Of a stretch of 64,000 bases of DNA, positions 18,786 to 28,835 are shown piece after piece; within the stretch, counting starts at the first letter, position 1, and each line of letters begins with the position of its first letter. Source of the stretch: Thiocystis violacea. Its GTDB lineage: Bacteria > Pseudomonadota > Gammaproteobacteria > Chromatiales > Chromatiaceae. Where the stretch lies: positions 112,278-176,277 of the forward strand of contig NZ_NRRF01000003.1 of NCBI RefSeq assembly GCF_016583565.1, in the 5' to 3' direction. Position numbers and translations under genes: made by a program. Under the pieces are notes generated by a model. It was not told where the DNA came from, did not search any database, and saw only the letters and a list, made by a program, of their open reading frames with translations.

Positions 18786-20755
18786 AGCACGGCCCCCATC
18801 AGCATCACGAGCATGAGCGAGCCGCATCCGAACAGACCGACGCGGACCATGGTCCCTTCCCGAATGAAACCGGAGAGATAGTAGCCGCGACTCTCGACCA
18901 CGCGCTCCACCCCCATGGCGCCACGGTAGGAGGCGCTGCCGTCCACATTGGCCCCGCTGAGGTAGCCGCTGACTTCCGTGAAATGGGGCGGCCGCAGCCA
19001 GAAGGCGAGCGGCATGAGGAAGAGCCCCGCCAGCATCAGGCTCATGAGGGTGATGGTCTCCCAGGGCATCGCCAGATTGGAGGCCGGAATCAGCCCGAGA
19101 CTGGCCAGGAAGTCCGTATACGGAATCACGAAGGCGGTATCCGCCAGCGGGAAGAGGGCGCAGGCCACATAGGTCAGCAGCGTCAGCGCGACCAGGGCGA
19201 TCGCCTCGTCCCTCGGGATGGGCACCTCGCTCGGCTGCGCGTGCCGCGGCATGGCGACCAGCTTGCCCATCCACTTGCTCCAGAAGAAGAGCGTCGGCGC
19301 GCTACCGAAGGCCAGGATGACGGCCAAGAGCACACCATCCCCCCACATCACGTCCATGCTGAGGAACGCCTGGAAGCAGGTGTACTTACCGAGCAGCATG
19401 CCGAAGGGCGCCAGGAACATACCCAGCATGCCGACCAGCAGCATGGCGGCGATCGCGGGACGCCGATAGACCAGCCCCTCCATGTCCTCGATATCGCGGC
19501 TGCCGATCAGATGCTCCGTGGTGCCGACGGCGAGGAACAAGAGCGCCTTGGCGACCGCATGGAAGAGGATGAGCAGGATTGCCGCCCACATGGTGGCGGC
19601 CGTTCCAACGCCCGCGCACATGACGATCAGCCCCAGGTTCGCGATGGTGGAATAGGCGAGCACCAGCTTGGCGTTGCGCTGATTGACCGCGACCAGCGAG
19701 GTCACCAGGAAGGTCAGGCCGCCGATCAGGGAGAGCAGCAGCCCGGCGAAGGTGTCGTGGAAGACGGGCGAGAGCTTGATCAGGATGAAGACCCCCGCCT
19801 TGACCATGGTGCTGGAATGCAGCAGTGCCGAGACCGGCGTCGGCGCGACCATGGCCCCCAGCAGCCAGGAGGAGAAGGGCATCTGAGCCGACTTCGAGAG
19901 TCCCGCCACCGCAATCAGCACCGCCGGAATCAACGCCAGGGCGCTGCCGCCGGCGACGAGCTGATCCAGCTCCCAGGTGCGCAGCCCAGGACCATGCGTC
20001 AGCCACACAATGGCCGCGGCGAAGGAGACCCCGCCGATGAGGTTGAAGCCCAGGGCGCGAAAGCCGTTGCGAATGGCCTCGTCCGTGCGCGAGTAGGAGA
20101 TCAGCCAGAAGGAGCAGAGCGTTGTCACTTCCCAGAAGAAGAACAGCCACAGCAGGTTGTTGGCGAAGACGATGCCGAACATGGCCGCCAGGAAGAGAAA
20201 GAGCATGAAGAAAAAGAGGCTGCGACTGCGCTCTGGCCGCTGCTGCGACCGATCGAGGTCGCCGGCTTCGTGCTGCCCCGCCGCATGGGCGTGATAGTCG
20301 TGCATATAGCGGATGGCGTGGACGCAGATGAGCCCGCCGACGATGGCGATGATGAGCGCCATGAGCACGGAGAAGCTGTCGACGTAGAAGGCGTGCTCCA
20401 CCCGCGGATGCTCGCTCGACAGCTCCGCATAGAGCATCAAGCCCGTCTGGACGACGATCAGCGCCGGGATGTACCACTCATATCCCTTGATGCGTCGGCA
20501 GAAATACAGCAGGAGGACAGCCAGCCCCAAGCCCCCGAGCATGAACAGCCAGTCCAGCACATGCGCCAGACCCTCGCTCAGCGCATAGAATTCCGGGCCG
20601 CTGTGCGCGTGCAACAGCGCCAGCACGACGGACGCCAGCGCCAGCGCCCCAACGGAAAAGCGGATGCGGCGCGCTTGCACGCCGACACTGGGTGCCGCGG
20701 CAATCGCAAGACCCGCGAGCAGAGAAAAGAGGAGGAGAAAGCTGATCAGATACAT
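18782..20755 (-). CDS. Ech-type hydrogenase ion-pumping membrane subunit (EchA/HyfB/NuoL-like)
   Basis: This 657-residue antiporter-like subunit has about 16 membrane segments. Residues needed for ion movement in this family are in place: a Glu in a membrane helix (LFFFWEVTTLCSFWL), a Lys in SKSAQMPFSSWL, and His/Lys in LLHSSTMVKAG. It should translocate H+ or Na+ coupled to H2/ferredoxin redox chemistry. ATG 20755 is used; the frame is open 40 codons further upstream into the trkH 3' end, but that extension has no membrane or family character. It lies 32 nt downstream of trkH, so the K+ transporter and hydrogenase may share a transcript. Confidence 0.9.
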   Translation of the reverse strand: MYLISFLLLFSLLAGLAIAAAPSVGVQARRIRFSVGALALASVVLALLHAHSGPEFYALSEGLAHVLDWLFMLGGLGLAVLLLYFCRRIKGYEWYIPALIVVQTGLMLYAELSSEHPRVEHAFYVDSFSVLMALIIAIVGGLICVHAIRYMHDYHAHAAGQHEAGDLDRSQQRPERSRSLFFFMLFLFLAAMFGIVFANNLLWLFFFWEVTTLCSFWLISYSRTDEAIRNGFRALGFNLIGGVSFAAAIVWLTHGPGLRTWELDQLVAGGSALALIPAVLIAVAGLSKSAQMPFSSWLLGAMVAPTPVSALLHSSTMVKAGVFILIKLSPVFHDTFAGLLLSLIGGLTFLVTSLVAVNQRNAKLVLAYSTIANLGLIVMCAGVGTAATMWAAILLILFHAVAKALLFLAVGTTEHLIGSRDIEDMEGLVYRRPAIAAMLLVGMLGMFLAPFGMLLGKYTCFQAFLSMDVMWGDGVLLAVILAFGSAPTLFFWSKWMGKLVAMPRHAQPSEVPIPRDEAIALVALTLLTYVACALFPLADTAFVIPYTDFLASLGLIPASNLAMPWETITLMSLMLAGLFLMPLAFWLRPPHFTEVSGYLSGANVDGSASYRGAMGVERVVESRGYYLSGFIREGTMVRVGLFGCGSLMLVMLMGAVL

Positions 20756-20787
20756 CTCATGTCCTCGAAGGAGGCCGTGGAGACAGG

Positions 20788-22242
20788 CTACTTCCGCCAG
20801 AACTGCGGGGTGAAGAGCACGAGTAGGGAAAAGACCTCGAGTCGCCCGAGCAACATGGTAAAGCTCAGGATCCAAATCTCATAATCCGTGAGGCTCGCGT
20901 AATTGGTCGCTGGCCCCACGGCACCGAGCCCGGGGCCGGCGTTATTGATACAGGCGACGACCGCCGTAAAGGCGGAGATGAAGTCCAGCCCGCCGAAGAT
21001 GAGCAGAAAGGTCAGGGTGACGATGCTCATGAAGTAGAGAAACAGAAATCCGAGAATGGCGACCACCACCCCGTTGGGAATGACCGCGCCGCCGACGCTC
21101 ACGGGTGCGGCGAGCGCCGGGTGCAGCAGCCGCGTCAACTCCCGCGAGCTTTGCTTGGCCAGGATCAGGGTGCGGAACATCTTGATGCCCCCGCCCGTCG
21201 ACCCCGAGCTGACGGTGATCGCTGAGAGGAACAGCATCCAGAAGGGGACGAAGACCGGCCAGCGTGCGTAATCCGTGCTGACGAAGCCGCAATCCGTCGC
21301 GATCGAGACCAGATTGAAGCTCGCGAACCTGAGCGCGGGCAGGAACCCGCCATAGGTGCCGTCCTCCCAGAGGTAGAAGGCGCATCCGATCGAACTCAGC
21401 GCCAGCACGCTGAGGACCGCGCGGGCCTCTCCATCCCGCCCAAAGGGCCTGAGCGAGTGCTCTCGCCAGACCGCGAAATGGGTCGCGAAATTGAGCGCGG
21501 CGAGGGTCATGAAGACGATCAGAACGCCCTCGATGAGCGGCGAGTCGAAATCCCCGACGCTGCCGTCGCGCGTCGAGAAGCCGCCCAGGCTCAAGGTCGA
21601 GAAGGCGTGGCAGATCGCATCCAACCAGCTCATCCCGGCGAGACGCAGGCTCAGCAGACAGGCAAGCGTGATGGCGAGATAGATGCCCCAGAGCACGGCG
21701 GCGGTATCGGCGATGCGCGCCGTCAGCTTGGCATCCTTGATCGGCCCCGGAACCTCGGCGCGCAGCAGCTGCATGCCGCCGACGCCCAGCAGCGGCAGGA
21801 TGGCCACGGCCAGGACGATGATCCCCATGCCGCCGAGCCAATTGAGCTCGTGACGCCAGAGATTGATGGAGGGCGGCAAGACGTCCAGGTGCGTCATGAC
21901 GGTCGCCCCCGTCGTCGTCATCCCCGACATCGTCTCGAAGAAGGCATCCGTGAAGGAGAGCTGCTGATGCAGGATCAAGGGGACGGTCGCGATGGCCGCC
22001 GTCAGCACCCAGGCCATGGTCACCAGCATGAAGCCGTCGCGCGCCTTGAGCTCGCGCTGGGACTGGCGGGTCGTCAGGGTGAGCAGGCCGCCCGCCGTCA
22101 GACAGGCGGATTGGCTGACGAGGAAGGTCGGAAAGGTGCCGTCGCGATAGACCAGCGAGCAGATGATGGGCAGCAGATAGGTCAGGCTGAACACCATCAG
22201 CAGGCGCCCGAGCACATTGGCGACCGACAGCAGCTGCGGCAT
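20788..22242 (-). CDS. trkH: Potassium uptake protein TrkH
   Basis: This is the 484-residue K+-translocating subunit of the Trk system. The four selectivity-filter loops of the pseudo-tetramer are readable: TTTGAT, STLSLGGF, ATDCGF and NNAGPG. It moves K+ inward through the cytoplasmic membrane, gated by TrkA. The start ATG (22240-22242) overlaps the trkA stop by one nucleotide (TGATG), which indicates coupled translation. Downstream, 32 nt separate it from the echA-like hydrogenase gene, an uncommon neighbour. Confidence 0.95.
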   Translation of the reverse strand: MPQLLSVANVLGRLLMVFSLTYLLPIICSLVYRDGTFPTFLVSQSACLTAGGLLTLTTRQSQRELKARDGFMLVTMAWVLTAAIATVPLILHQQLSFTDAFFETMSGMTTTGATVMTHLDVLPPSINLWRHELNWLGGMGIIVLAVAILPLLGVGGMQLLRAEVPGPIKDAKLTARIADTAAVLWGIYLAITLACLLSLRLAGMSWLDAICHAFSTLSLGGFSTRDGSVGDFDSPLIEGVLIVFMTLAALNFATHFAVWREHSLRPFGRDGEARAVLSVLALSSIGCAFYLWEDGTYGGFLPALRFASFNLVSIATDCGFVSTDYARWPVFVPFWMLFLSAITVSSGSTGGGIKMFRTLILAKQSSRELTRLLHPALAAPVSVGGAVIPNGVVVAILGFLFLYFMSIVTLTFLLIFGGLDFISAFTAVVACINNAGPGLGAVGPATNYASLTDYEIWILSFTMLLGRLEVFSLLVLFTPQFWRK

Positions 22243-23645
22243 CAGAAGTAGGCCAGGCCGACCTGGAAGCAGCGCTCGACCTGCTGAACCAGGTCCTTGC
22301 TGGGCAGGAAGAGGATCACGTGATCCTCGGGCTCGATCAGGGTGTCGTCATGGGCGATCAGGACGCGGCCCTGCCCGCCGCCCAGACTGTCCTGGCTGGC
22401 GGCGCGCACGATGGCTCCGATGCTGACGCCCTTGGGCAGCTCCAGCTCGCCGACGCGCCGCCCGATCACCTTGGAGGTCGAACTGTCGCCATGGACGACG
22501 AACTCCAGCGCCTCCGCGGCCCCGCGTCTGAGACTGTGCACCGCGGCGACATCGCCACGGCGCACGCGCGCCAGCAGGGTTCCAATGGAGATCTGGGCGG
22601 GCGATATGGCGATGTCGAGCCGATCCGCCTGCAGCAAATCCGCATAGGCACGACGGTTGATGAGCGCCAGCACCCGACGCGCGCCCAGGCTCTTCGCCAG
22701 CAGGGCCGCCATGATGTTGTTCTCGTCGTCGTTGGTGAGGGCCATGAAGACATCCATGTCCTCGATGTTCTCGGCACTCAGGAGATTCTCGTCGGTGGCA
22801 TCGCCGCAGAGCACCAGCGAGCCCGTGAGGGTCGCCCCCAGATCCTTCGCCCGCGCCTCCTCGATCTCGATGAGCTTGACCTGATAGCGGTTCTGCGTCG
22901 CGGTCGCAAGCCGGCTGCCGATGTTGCCGCCCCCGGCGATCATGATGCGCCGTGTCGGCCGATCGCGGTGATGCAGCTCGTTCAAGATCCGACGGATGTC
23001 CCGCGTGGCCGCGAGGTAGAAGATCTCATCTCCGGCGCGGATGGGGGTGGTGCCGGTCGGCGTGATCGGCTGATCGCGGCGGTAGATGGCGGCGATCCGC
23101 GCATCGATGTGCGGCATGTGCTTGCGCAAATCGGAGACCGGACGCCCCACCATCGGCCCGCCCTCCACGGCCCGCACAGCGACCAGACTCACGAGCCCGT
23201 CCGCGAACTCCAGCACCTGCAGCGCCTCGGGAAACTCGATGAGCTTGCTGAGGTAGTCGGTGATGATCTGCTCCGGGCAGATGCTGAAGTCCACGCAGAA
23301 GTTGGTGTCGTCCAATAGCTCCGGGTAGCGCGCATAGTCCCCCGAGCGCAAGCGCGCGATCTTGGTCGGGACCTTGAACAGGCTCGCCGCGATGCGGCAG
23401 GCGCAGAGATTGGTCTGATCGCTCTGGGTGACGGCGATCAGCAAGTCGGCGTCTTTCAGGCCGGCCTCGCGCAGCACGGAGGGCAGTGCCGCATTGCCCA
23501 GGACAGTGCGCAGATCCAGCCGCTCCTGCAGCTGCTGCAGGCGCCGCGCGTCGAGGTCGACGACATTGATCTCGTTGGCCTCGGAGACCAGCCGCTCGGC
23601 GACCGAGCTGCCGACCTGGCCCGCACCCAAGATGACGATCTTCAC
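22242..23645 (-). CDS. trkA: Trk system potassium regulatory protein TrkA
   Basis: This 467-residue protein has two RCK units, each with an NAD-binding Rossmann motif (ILGAGQVGSSVAERL at the N-terminus and IAGGGNIGSRLATA near residue 235) and a C-terminal RCK/TrkA_C domain. It binds NAD(H)/ATP and gates TrkH from the cytoplasm. Translation starts at GTG 23645 with AAGGAG 9 nt upstream. It is the first gene of the minus-strand series trkA-trkH-ech. Confidence 0.95.
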   Translation of the reverse strand: MKIVILGAGQVGSSVAERLVSEANEINVVDLDARRLQQLQERLDLRTVLGNAALPSVLREAGLKDADLLIAVTQSDQTNLCACRIAASLFKVPTKIARLRSGDYARYPELLDDTNFCVDFSICPEQIITDYLSKLIEFPEALQVLEFADGLVSLVAVRAVEGGPMVGRPVSDLRKHMPHIDARIAAIYRRDQPITPTGTTPIRAGDEIFYLAATRDIRRILNELHHRDRPTRRIMIAGGGNIGSRLATATQNRYQVKLIEIEEARAKDLGATLTGSLVLCGDATDENLLSAENIEDMDVFMALTNDDENNIMAALLAKSLGARRVLALINRRAYADLLQADRLDIAISPAQISIGTLLARVRRGDVAAVHSLRRGAAEALEFVVHGDSSTSKVIGRRVGELELPKGVSIGAIVRAASQDSLGGGQGRVLIAHDDTLIEPEDHVILFLPSKDLVQQVERCFQVGLAYF

Positions 23646-24082
23646 GACAGTGGGCTCCTTAGATTGGATCGACAGACTGGATCGACGCGCCGGGACTTGC
23701 GGGCGTTGATGCTAGCCGTTGGAGACTGAGCCGCCAATCGACGTCTGCGCCTCGATCTCGATCAGCGTGCGCGGCTCGCTATACTGCGAAGGCGCCAAGC
23801 GCTTGGCTCGGCCTGGTCGCGCAGACCGGCTTCCCGCCCAGCTCGCGGGACGAACACGAGCCCGCCGAAGCCAGGCGGCAGCGTCGACACTGACATCGGA
23901 TGCCTGGCCGCGTTGCCACAACGACGACGAGGGTGCCTACAGGACGATGACGGCCTTCCATCGGCTGATCTTGGCCGGGGCCGAGCGGGGGGCGGGCTGG
24001 TGCTGATCGACGTCGGACGGCGTTGATCATCGCATCGCCCAGTCGGTTGAATGAGCATCGCGCCTCAGTCAGGTCGTGCCAT

Positions 24083-24142
24083 GTGGGAGCGGCGCCCCGC
24101 CGCGACGACGGGCGCCCGATCGCGGCGGGGCGCCGCTCCCAC
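24083..24142. repeat. REP-like inverted repeat, family C copy 1
   Basis: A 22-bp arm beginning GTGGGAGCGGCGCCCCG (24083-24104) is perfectly complementary to 24121-24142, with a 16-nt loop that itself contains GGGCGCCC. A diverged copy lies at 55217-55287. Extragenic location, palindrome and recurrence fit a REP/BIME-like element. The transcript would form a very stable hairpin. Confidence 0.75.
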
Positions 24143-24276
24143 CGACTGCGCGGTTGGGTCAATCGATGATCAAGGCCCGTCGGACCAAGTCTGTCTCCCG
24201 CTCGCTCCCGACCTTATTCGCCTGAGCGACAAGCGCCCCGCGCAGCGCCGCGATCGCCTTGAACAGGTAGCAGTCT

Positions 24277-24306
24277 TTGCAGGGATATATTGCGCTGCAG
24301 CATAAT
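24277..24306 (+). promoter_or_regulatory. Candidate sigma-70 promoter for maeB
   Basis: TTGCAG (24277-24282) and CATAAT (24301-24306) are 18 bp apart and lie 60 bp ahead of the maeB start, in the most AT-rich part of the spacer. The match is moderate. Confidence 0.35.
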
Positions 24307-24366
24307 GACAAAACAAGAACGCTCGGGGGCCGATCGCCCCGGCAAGACCACCCTTCGGAGATCCAG

Positions 24367-26628
24367 ATGTCGGACGAATTCGATCAGAGTGCCCTCGACT
24401 ATCACCGCTATCCCAAGCCCGGCAAGCTGGAGATCAAGGCCACCAAGCCGCTCGGCAATCAGCGCGATCTGGCGCTCGCCTATTCTCCGGGGGTTGCGGC
24501 GGCCTGCCGCGAGATCGAGAAGGATCCGCTCGCGGCGTCGCTCTATACCTCACGCGGCAACCTGGTCGCCGTCATCACCAACGGCACGGCGGTGCTCGGT
24601 TTGGGCGCCATTGGCGGCCTGGCTTCCAAGCCGGTGATGGAAGGCAAGGCGGTCCTCTTCAAACAGTTCGCCGACATCGACGTCTTCGATATCGAGATCG
24701 AGGAGCGCGACCCGCAGCAGTTCATCGAGACCGTCGCCCGGCTGGAGCCCAGCTTCGGCGGCATCAACCTGGAAGACATCAAGGCCCCGGACTGCTTCAT
24801 CATCGAGCGCGCCCTCAAGGAGCGCATGGGCATTCCGGTCTTCCACGACGACCAGCACGGCACCGCCATCGTGGTCAACGCCGCCATCCTCAACGGTCTG
24901 CGCGCGGTCGGCAAGGACATCGGACAGGTCAGACTGGTCACGGCGGGCGCCGGCGCCGCGGCCCTAGCCTGCGTCGATCTGCTGGTCGAGATGGGGCTTG
25001 CGAAGGAGAACGTCACCCTCACCGACATCGCCGGCGTGGTCTACGAAGGCCGCGCCGAGGAGATGGATCCCTACAAGGGTCGCTACGCCATCGCGACCGA
25101 CAAACGCACACTGGCCGAGGCCATCGAGGGCGCGGACATCTTCCTCGGGCTCTCGGCGGCCGGCGTGCTCAAGCCGGAATGGCTGGCTAGCATGGCGGAG
25201 CGTCCCATCATCATGGCGCTGGCGAATCCGGTCCCCGAGATCATGCCGGACCTCGCGCGTGAGGCGCGTCCGGACGCCATCATCGCCACCGGCCGCTCGG
25301 ACTTCCCGAATCAGGTCAACAACGTCCTCTGCTTCCCCTTCATCTTCCGAGGCGCTTTGGACTGCGGCGCTAGCGAGATCAACGAGGCGATGAAGATCGC
25401 CTGCGTGCGCGCCATCGCCGACCTGGCGATGGCCGAGCCCTCGGACATCGTGCGCGCGGCCTACGGTGGGCATCAGCTGCAGTTCGGCCCCGAGTACCTC
25501 ATCCCCAAGCCCTTCGACCCGCGCCTGATGGAGCACCTGGCCCCGGCCGTCGCCCGCGCGGCCATGGAGTCCGGTGTCGCAACCCGCCCGATCGAGGATC
25601 TCGAGGCCTACCGTCAGACCCTGAGCCACCGCGCCTACCGCACGGGCATGACGATGAAGCCGGTCTTCGACCAGGCACGCATCGCACCCAAACGGGTCGT
25701 CTTCGCCGAGGGCGAGGACGAGCGCGTGCTCCAGGTCGCCCAGCAGGCGGTCATGGAGGGTATCGCGCGCCCCATGCTGATCGGCCGGCCGGAAGTCATC
25801 GGCAACCGGCTCGGCGAACTGGGACTGAGCATCCGCCCGGATCGCGACTTCGATCTCATCGTCCCCTGCGAGAATGCCAATTTCGAGACGCACTGGACGA
25901 CCTTCTACGACAGGGTCAAGCGCCGTGGCTACGCCCCGGACGAGGCGCGCGAGTACATCCGCAACGACCCCACTGTGCTAGCCGCGACCATGGTCCGCTG
26001 CGGCGACGCCGACGCCATGATCTGCGGCATCGTCGGGCGTTACGCCCGCCATCTGAAGCACGTCGAGGAGGCCATCGGCACGGCGCCGGGCGTGCGCCGG
26101 CTGACGGCCATGAACGCGGTGGTACTGCGCTCGGGGCCGCTGTTCATCGCGGATACCTATGTCCAGGCCGACCCCAGCGCCGAGGATCTGGCCGAGATCA
26201 CGCGGCTGTGCGCGGCCGAGGTCAAGCGGTTCGGCCTGGTGCCCAAGGTCGCCTTCGTCTCGCACTCCAACTTCGGCAGCGACGACTCGCCCTCCGCCAC
26301 CAAGATGACCGAGGCGCTGCGGCTCCTGCGCGGCCAGGATCCAGAGCTGGAGGTCGAGGGTGAGATGCACGCCAACCTCGCCTTCGACGCGGTCGGCCGG
26401 CAGGCGCGCTTCCCCGAGTCGCGCCTGGAAGGTCGCGCCAACCTCTTGATCATGCCCAATCAGGATGCGGCCAACATCGGCTTCAACCTGCTGCGCACCA
26501 TGAACGAGGGCGGCGCCCTGGGGCCGATGCTGCTCGGCACCGCGGCCGCCGCGCACATCGTCACGCCGAGCATCTCGGTGCGCGGCCTGCTCAACATGAC
26601 AGCGTTAGCAGGCGTTCAGGCCGGTTGA
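24367..26628 (+). CDS. maeB: NADP-type malic enzyme with C-terminal phosphotransacetylase-like domain (MaeB)
   Basis: This 753-residue protein has the MaeB layout. Residues about 15-410 are the malic enzyme, with [12 protein letters not shown], the metal/malate region FHDDQHGTA, the Rossmann segment [10 protein letters not shown] and the tail [17 protein letters not shown]. Residues about 425-750 are a phosphotransacetylase-like domain ([19 protein letters not shown] opening), usually regulatory, responding to acetyl-CoA. The reaction is malate plus NADP+ to pyruvate, CO2 and NADPH in the cytoplasm. ATG 24367 is chosen because GGAG lies 7 nt upstream and the family starts with a [14 protein letters not shown] segment soon after. 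It is transcribed alone. Confidence 0.93.
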   Translation: MSDEFDQSALDYHRYPKPGKLEIKATKPLGNQRDLALAYSPGVAAACREIEKDPLAASLYTSRGNLVAVITNGTAVLGLGAIGGLASKPVMEGKAVLFKQFADIDVFDIEIEERDPQQFIETVARLEPSFGGINLEDIKAPDCFIIERALKERMGIPVFHDDQHGTAIVVNAAILNGLRAVGKDIGQVRLVTAGAGAAALACVDLLVEMGLAKENVTLTDIAGVVYEGRAEEMDPYKGRYAIATDKRTLAEAIEGADIFLGLSAAGVLKPEWLASMAERPIIMALANPVPEIMPDLAREARPDAIIATGRSDFPNQVNNVLCFPFIFRGALDCGASEINEAMKIACVRAIADLAMAEPSDIVRAAYGGHQLQFGPEYLIPKPFDPRLMEHLAPAVARAAMESGVATRPIEDLEAYRQTLSHRAYRTGMTMKPVFDQARIAPKRVVFAEGEDERVLQVAQQAVMEGIARPMLIGRPEVIGNRLGELGLSIRPDRDFDLIVPCENANFETHWTTFYDRVKRRGYAPDEAREYIRNDPTVLAATMVRCGDADAMICGIVGRYARHLKHVEEAIGTAPGVRRLTAMNAVVLRSGPLFIADTYVQADPSAEDLAEITRLCAAEVKRFGLVPKVAFVSHSNFGSDDSPSATKMTEALRLLRGQDPELEVEGEMHANLAFDAVGRQARFPESRLEGRANLLIMPNQDAANIGFNLLRTMNEGGALGPMLLGTAAAAHIVTPSISVRGLLNMTALAGVQAG

Positions 26629-26717
26629 GGTTTCGCCGGCATCTTGGCCAGCGCCGGATCCGTCTGGTGATCGCAGTCGGCGAGGATGCCTCATCCCCGC
26701 CGTCCTCCGATCGTTCG

Positions 26718-26746
26718 CCATCCTGACCCAACTCGGGCCAGGATGG
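26718..26746. terminator. Hairpin downstream of maeB
   Basis: CCATCCTGACCC and GGGCCAGGATGG pair as an 8-bp plus 3-bp stem with one internal mismatch and a 5-nt loop, 90 bp after the maeB stop. There is no T-tract, so it may be a terminator or an mRNA 3' end stabiliser. Confidence 0.4.
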
Positions 26747-26912
26747 CGCATTCCCATCCTTCCTGGGCCGCCTTGGCGTCAGCCGACCGCCGCTTGAGCT
26801 GCCATATCCCAGCCTGTATGCTCGCGGCCTTCTCGTCGACGCAAGAGATGCCCCAATCGTCGATCGACGCGTCGCAGCCGCCGAGCACTTCACCGAACCG
26901 ACCCATCCTCCG

Positions 26913-28490
26913 ATGATCCAGACAACCAAGGCCGAAGGCGAAGGCTGGCTCAAGGCTACCCGCGACCTCCTCGACCGGCGCGTGATCAGCATGCTGTTCC
27001 TGGGCTTCTCAGCCGGGGTTCCGCTGTTGCTGATCTTCTCCTCGCTGTCGCTGTGGCTGCGTGAAGCCGGTGTCGGGCTCGAGGAGGTCACCTTCTTCAG
27101 CTGGGCAGCGCTCCCCTACCCCTTCAAGTTCATCTGGGCGCCCCTGATCGACAAGCTCCCGCTGCCGTTCCTCACGCGCTGGCTCGGGCGGCGCAGGGCC
27201 TGGATATTCACGGCGCAGCTCTGCATCATCTCCGCGATCGTGCTCATGTCGCTCGTCGACCCCTCCAGCGGCTCGGACAGCCTGACGCTCATGGCCCTGG
27301 CCGCGGTCCTGCTTGGGTTCTCCGGCGCCACCCAGGACATCGTCATCGATGCCTTCCGCATCGAGTCGGCACCGCCGAAGCTCCAGGCATTGATGTCCTC
27401 CACTTATGTCGCTGGCTACCGCGTCGGCATGGTCGTCTCCGGAGCCGGATCACTGCTCCTCGCCTCGTCATTTGGATCGGAGGCGGGCAGCTACAGCTAC
27501 GCGGCATGGCACTCGACCTACTTGATCATGGCCGCGGTGATGCTGATCGGCGTCTTCACGACGCTCCTGGTGAAAGAGCCGGAAACCAGCGCGGCACGCT
27601 CGCACGTCTACCCGACCTCTGAGTATCTTCGCCTGACTGGGGTGTTCGTGATCGCGGCCTGCGCCTTCGTCGCCGGGTTCTTCCTGAGCGACGACCTCTT
27701 CACACAACTCAAGGCCGCGGCCGGCAACGCGAACCTGACCAATTTCCTCTTCGAGATCCTGCACCTGGCGCTTGGGCTTGGATCGGCAGTGCTGACCGGC
27801 TGGTCAATGGTCAGGCTCGGCACCATCAACAAGGCGACGGCGCGCGAAACCTGGTTCGATCCGGTGCTGGATTTCTTCAGCCGCTACGGACTGAAGACGG
27901 CGCTGCTGATTCTTGCCCTGATCGGCCTCTATCGGATCTCGGACATCGTCCTGGGCGTCATCTCGAACGTCTTCTATCAGGACATCGGGTTCACCAAGCT
28001 CCAAATCGCGACGGCGGTGAAAACCTTCGGCGTCTTCGTCAGCATCGCCGGCGGGCTGCTCGGCGGGCTGCTCGCCAGCCGCTACGGGGTGATGCGCATC
28101 CTGCTGCTGGGCGCCGCACTCTCATCGGCAGCACAGCTCACCTTCGTCGCCCTCGCCCTCGTCGGCGCCAACCTCCCGATGCTCTACCTGGCCGTGGGCG
28201 TCGACAATCTGGTGGCCGGTCTGGCAAGCGCAACCTTCGTCGCCTTCCTATCCAGCCTGACCAGCGTCTCCTTCACCGCGGCGCAATACGCCATCTTCAG
28301 CTCACTGATGCTGCTCTTTCCCAAATTCCTGGGCGGCTACTCGGGCTCCATCGTGAGCGGAATTGGCTATCCGGGCTTTTTCGTCTTCACCTGCCTGATC
28401 GGCATCCCGGTCATCGGCCTGGTCTGGCTAGCCGGGCGACGGCTCTCGATCGACGGCCAGGCACGCACGAGCACGAAGGGCGGCGCATGA
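26913..28490 (+). CDS. ampG: AmpG-family muropeptide permease (MFS)
   Basis: This 525-residue transporter has about 14 membrane segments. AmpG hallmarks include LIFSSLSLWLREAGV near the first helix, PYPFKFIWAPLIDKL, the strongly conserved GATQDIVIDAFRIE, and ISDIVLGVISNVFYQDIGF. AmpG imports GlcNAc-anhydro-MurNAc peptides for cell-wall recycling across the cytoplasmic membrane. The loop between the two halves carries an extended hydrophobic insertion. It is monocistronic, followed by 345 bp before the sulfur globule gene. Confidence 0.85.
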   Translation: MIQTTKAEGEGWLKATRDLLDRRVISMLFLGFSAGVPLLLIFSSLSLWLREAGVGLEEVTFFSWAALPYPFKFIWAPLIDKLPLPFLTRWLGRRRAWIFTAQLCIISAIVLMSLVDPSSGSDSLTLMALAAVLLGFSGATQDIVIDAFRIESAPPKLQALMSSTYVAGYRVGMVVSGAGSLLLASSFGSEAGSYSYAAWHSTYLIMAAVMLIGVFTTLLVKEPETSAARSHVYPTSEYLRLTGVFVIAACAFVAGFFLSDDLFTQLKAAAGNANLTNFLFEILHLALGLGSAVLTGWSMVRLGTINKATARETWFDPVLDFFSRYGLKTALLILALIGLYRISDIVLGVISNVFYQDIGFTKLQIATAVKTFGVFVSIAGGLLGGLLASRYGVMRILLLGAALSSAAQLTFVALALVGANLPMLYLAVGVDNLVAGLASATFVAFLSSLTSVSFTAAQYAIFSSLMLLFPKFLGGYSGSIVSGIGYPGFFVFTCLIGIPVIGLVWLAGRRLSIDGQARTSTKGGA

Positions 28491-28835
28491 GACAAACCCG
28501 CAGCGCGGGCATGGACGTTATCAACACCGATTTGCGTCTGGCGAAGGCGACCCCATATACTCGCCGTGCCATGTCGGATCCGAACGGGCTTCACGTCTCG
28601 CCCCGGGGATGTTCCTTAGGAGACGTGAGTCGAGCGCCGTCAAGGTAGCCGTTCGGATCAAATGCTCACACCGAGCTTGGATCCATTCGGCAATCTCTTC
28701 GGAGCCTTGCTCCGAGCCGCGTCTGACTCCCGATTCCTCTACCCCGCACTGACCGTCGCGACTCCTTTGGCACCCCTGGCGTATGGGCCGAAGTGTCCAA
28801 TGCCACTTCTGACGTTTCATGAGAATAGGGTAACG
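28491..28835. other. Intergenic region upstream of sulfur globule gene
   Basis: It presumably holds the promoter of the sulfur globule gene. I see no convincing -35/-10 or -24/-12 pair. An open frame extends upstream of 28836 to 28662 but has no signal-peptide logic. Confidence 0.4.

Larger units (their letters stand above)
23646..24366. other. Intergenic region between trkA and maeB
   Basis: About 720 bp without a gene I can support. It contains the promoter area of the divergent trkA and maeB genes and a large perfect inverted repeat at 24083-24142 that is listed separately. The rest is GC-rich and shows no codon bias or RNA-gene fold that I recognise. Confidence 0.45.

Noticed and set aside
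18983..20884. A 633-codon open frame on the plus strand opposite echA
   Set aside because: It is the antisense shadow of a GC-rich membrane-protein gene: very rich in Gly, Gln, Arg, His and Asp, no fold or motif, and echA on the other strand has all family motifs.
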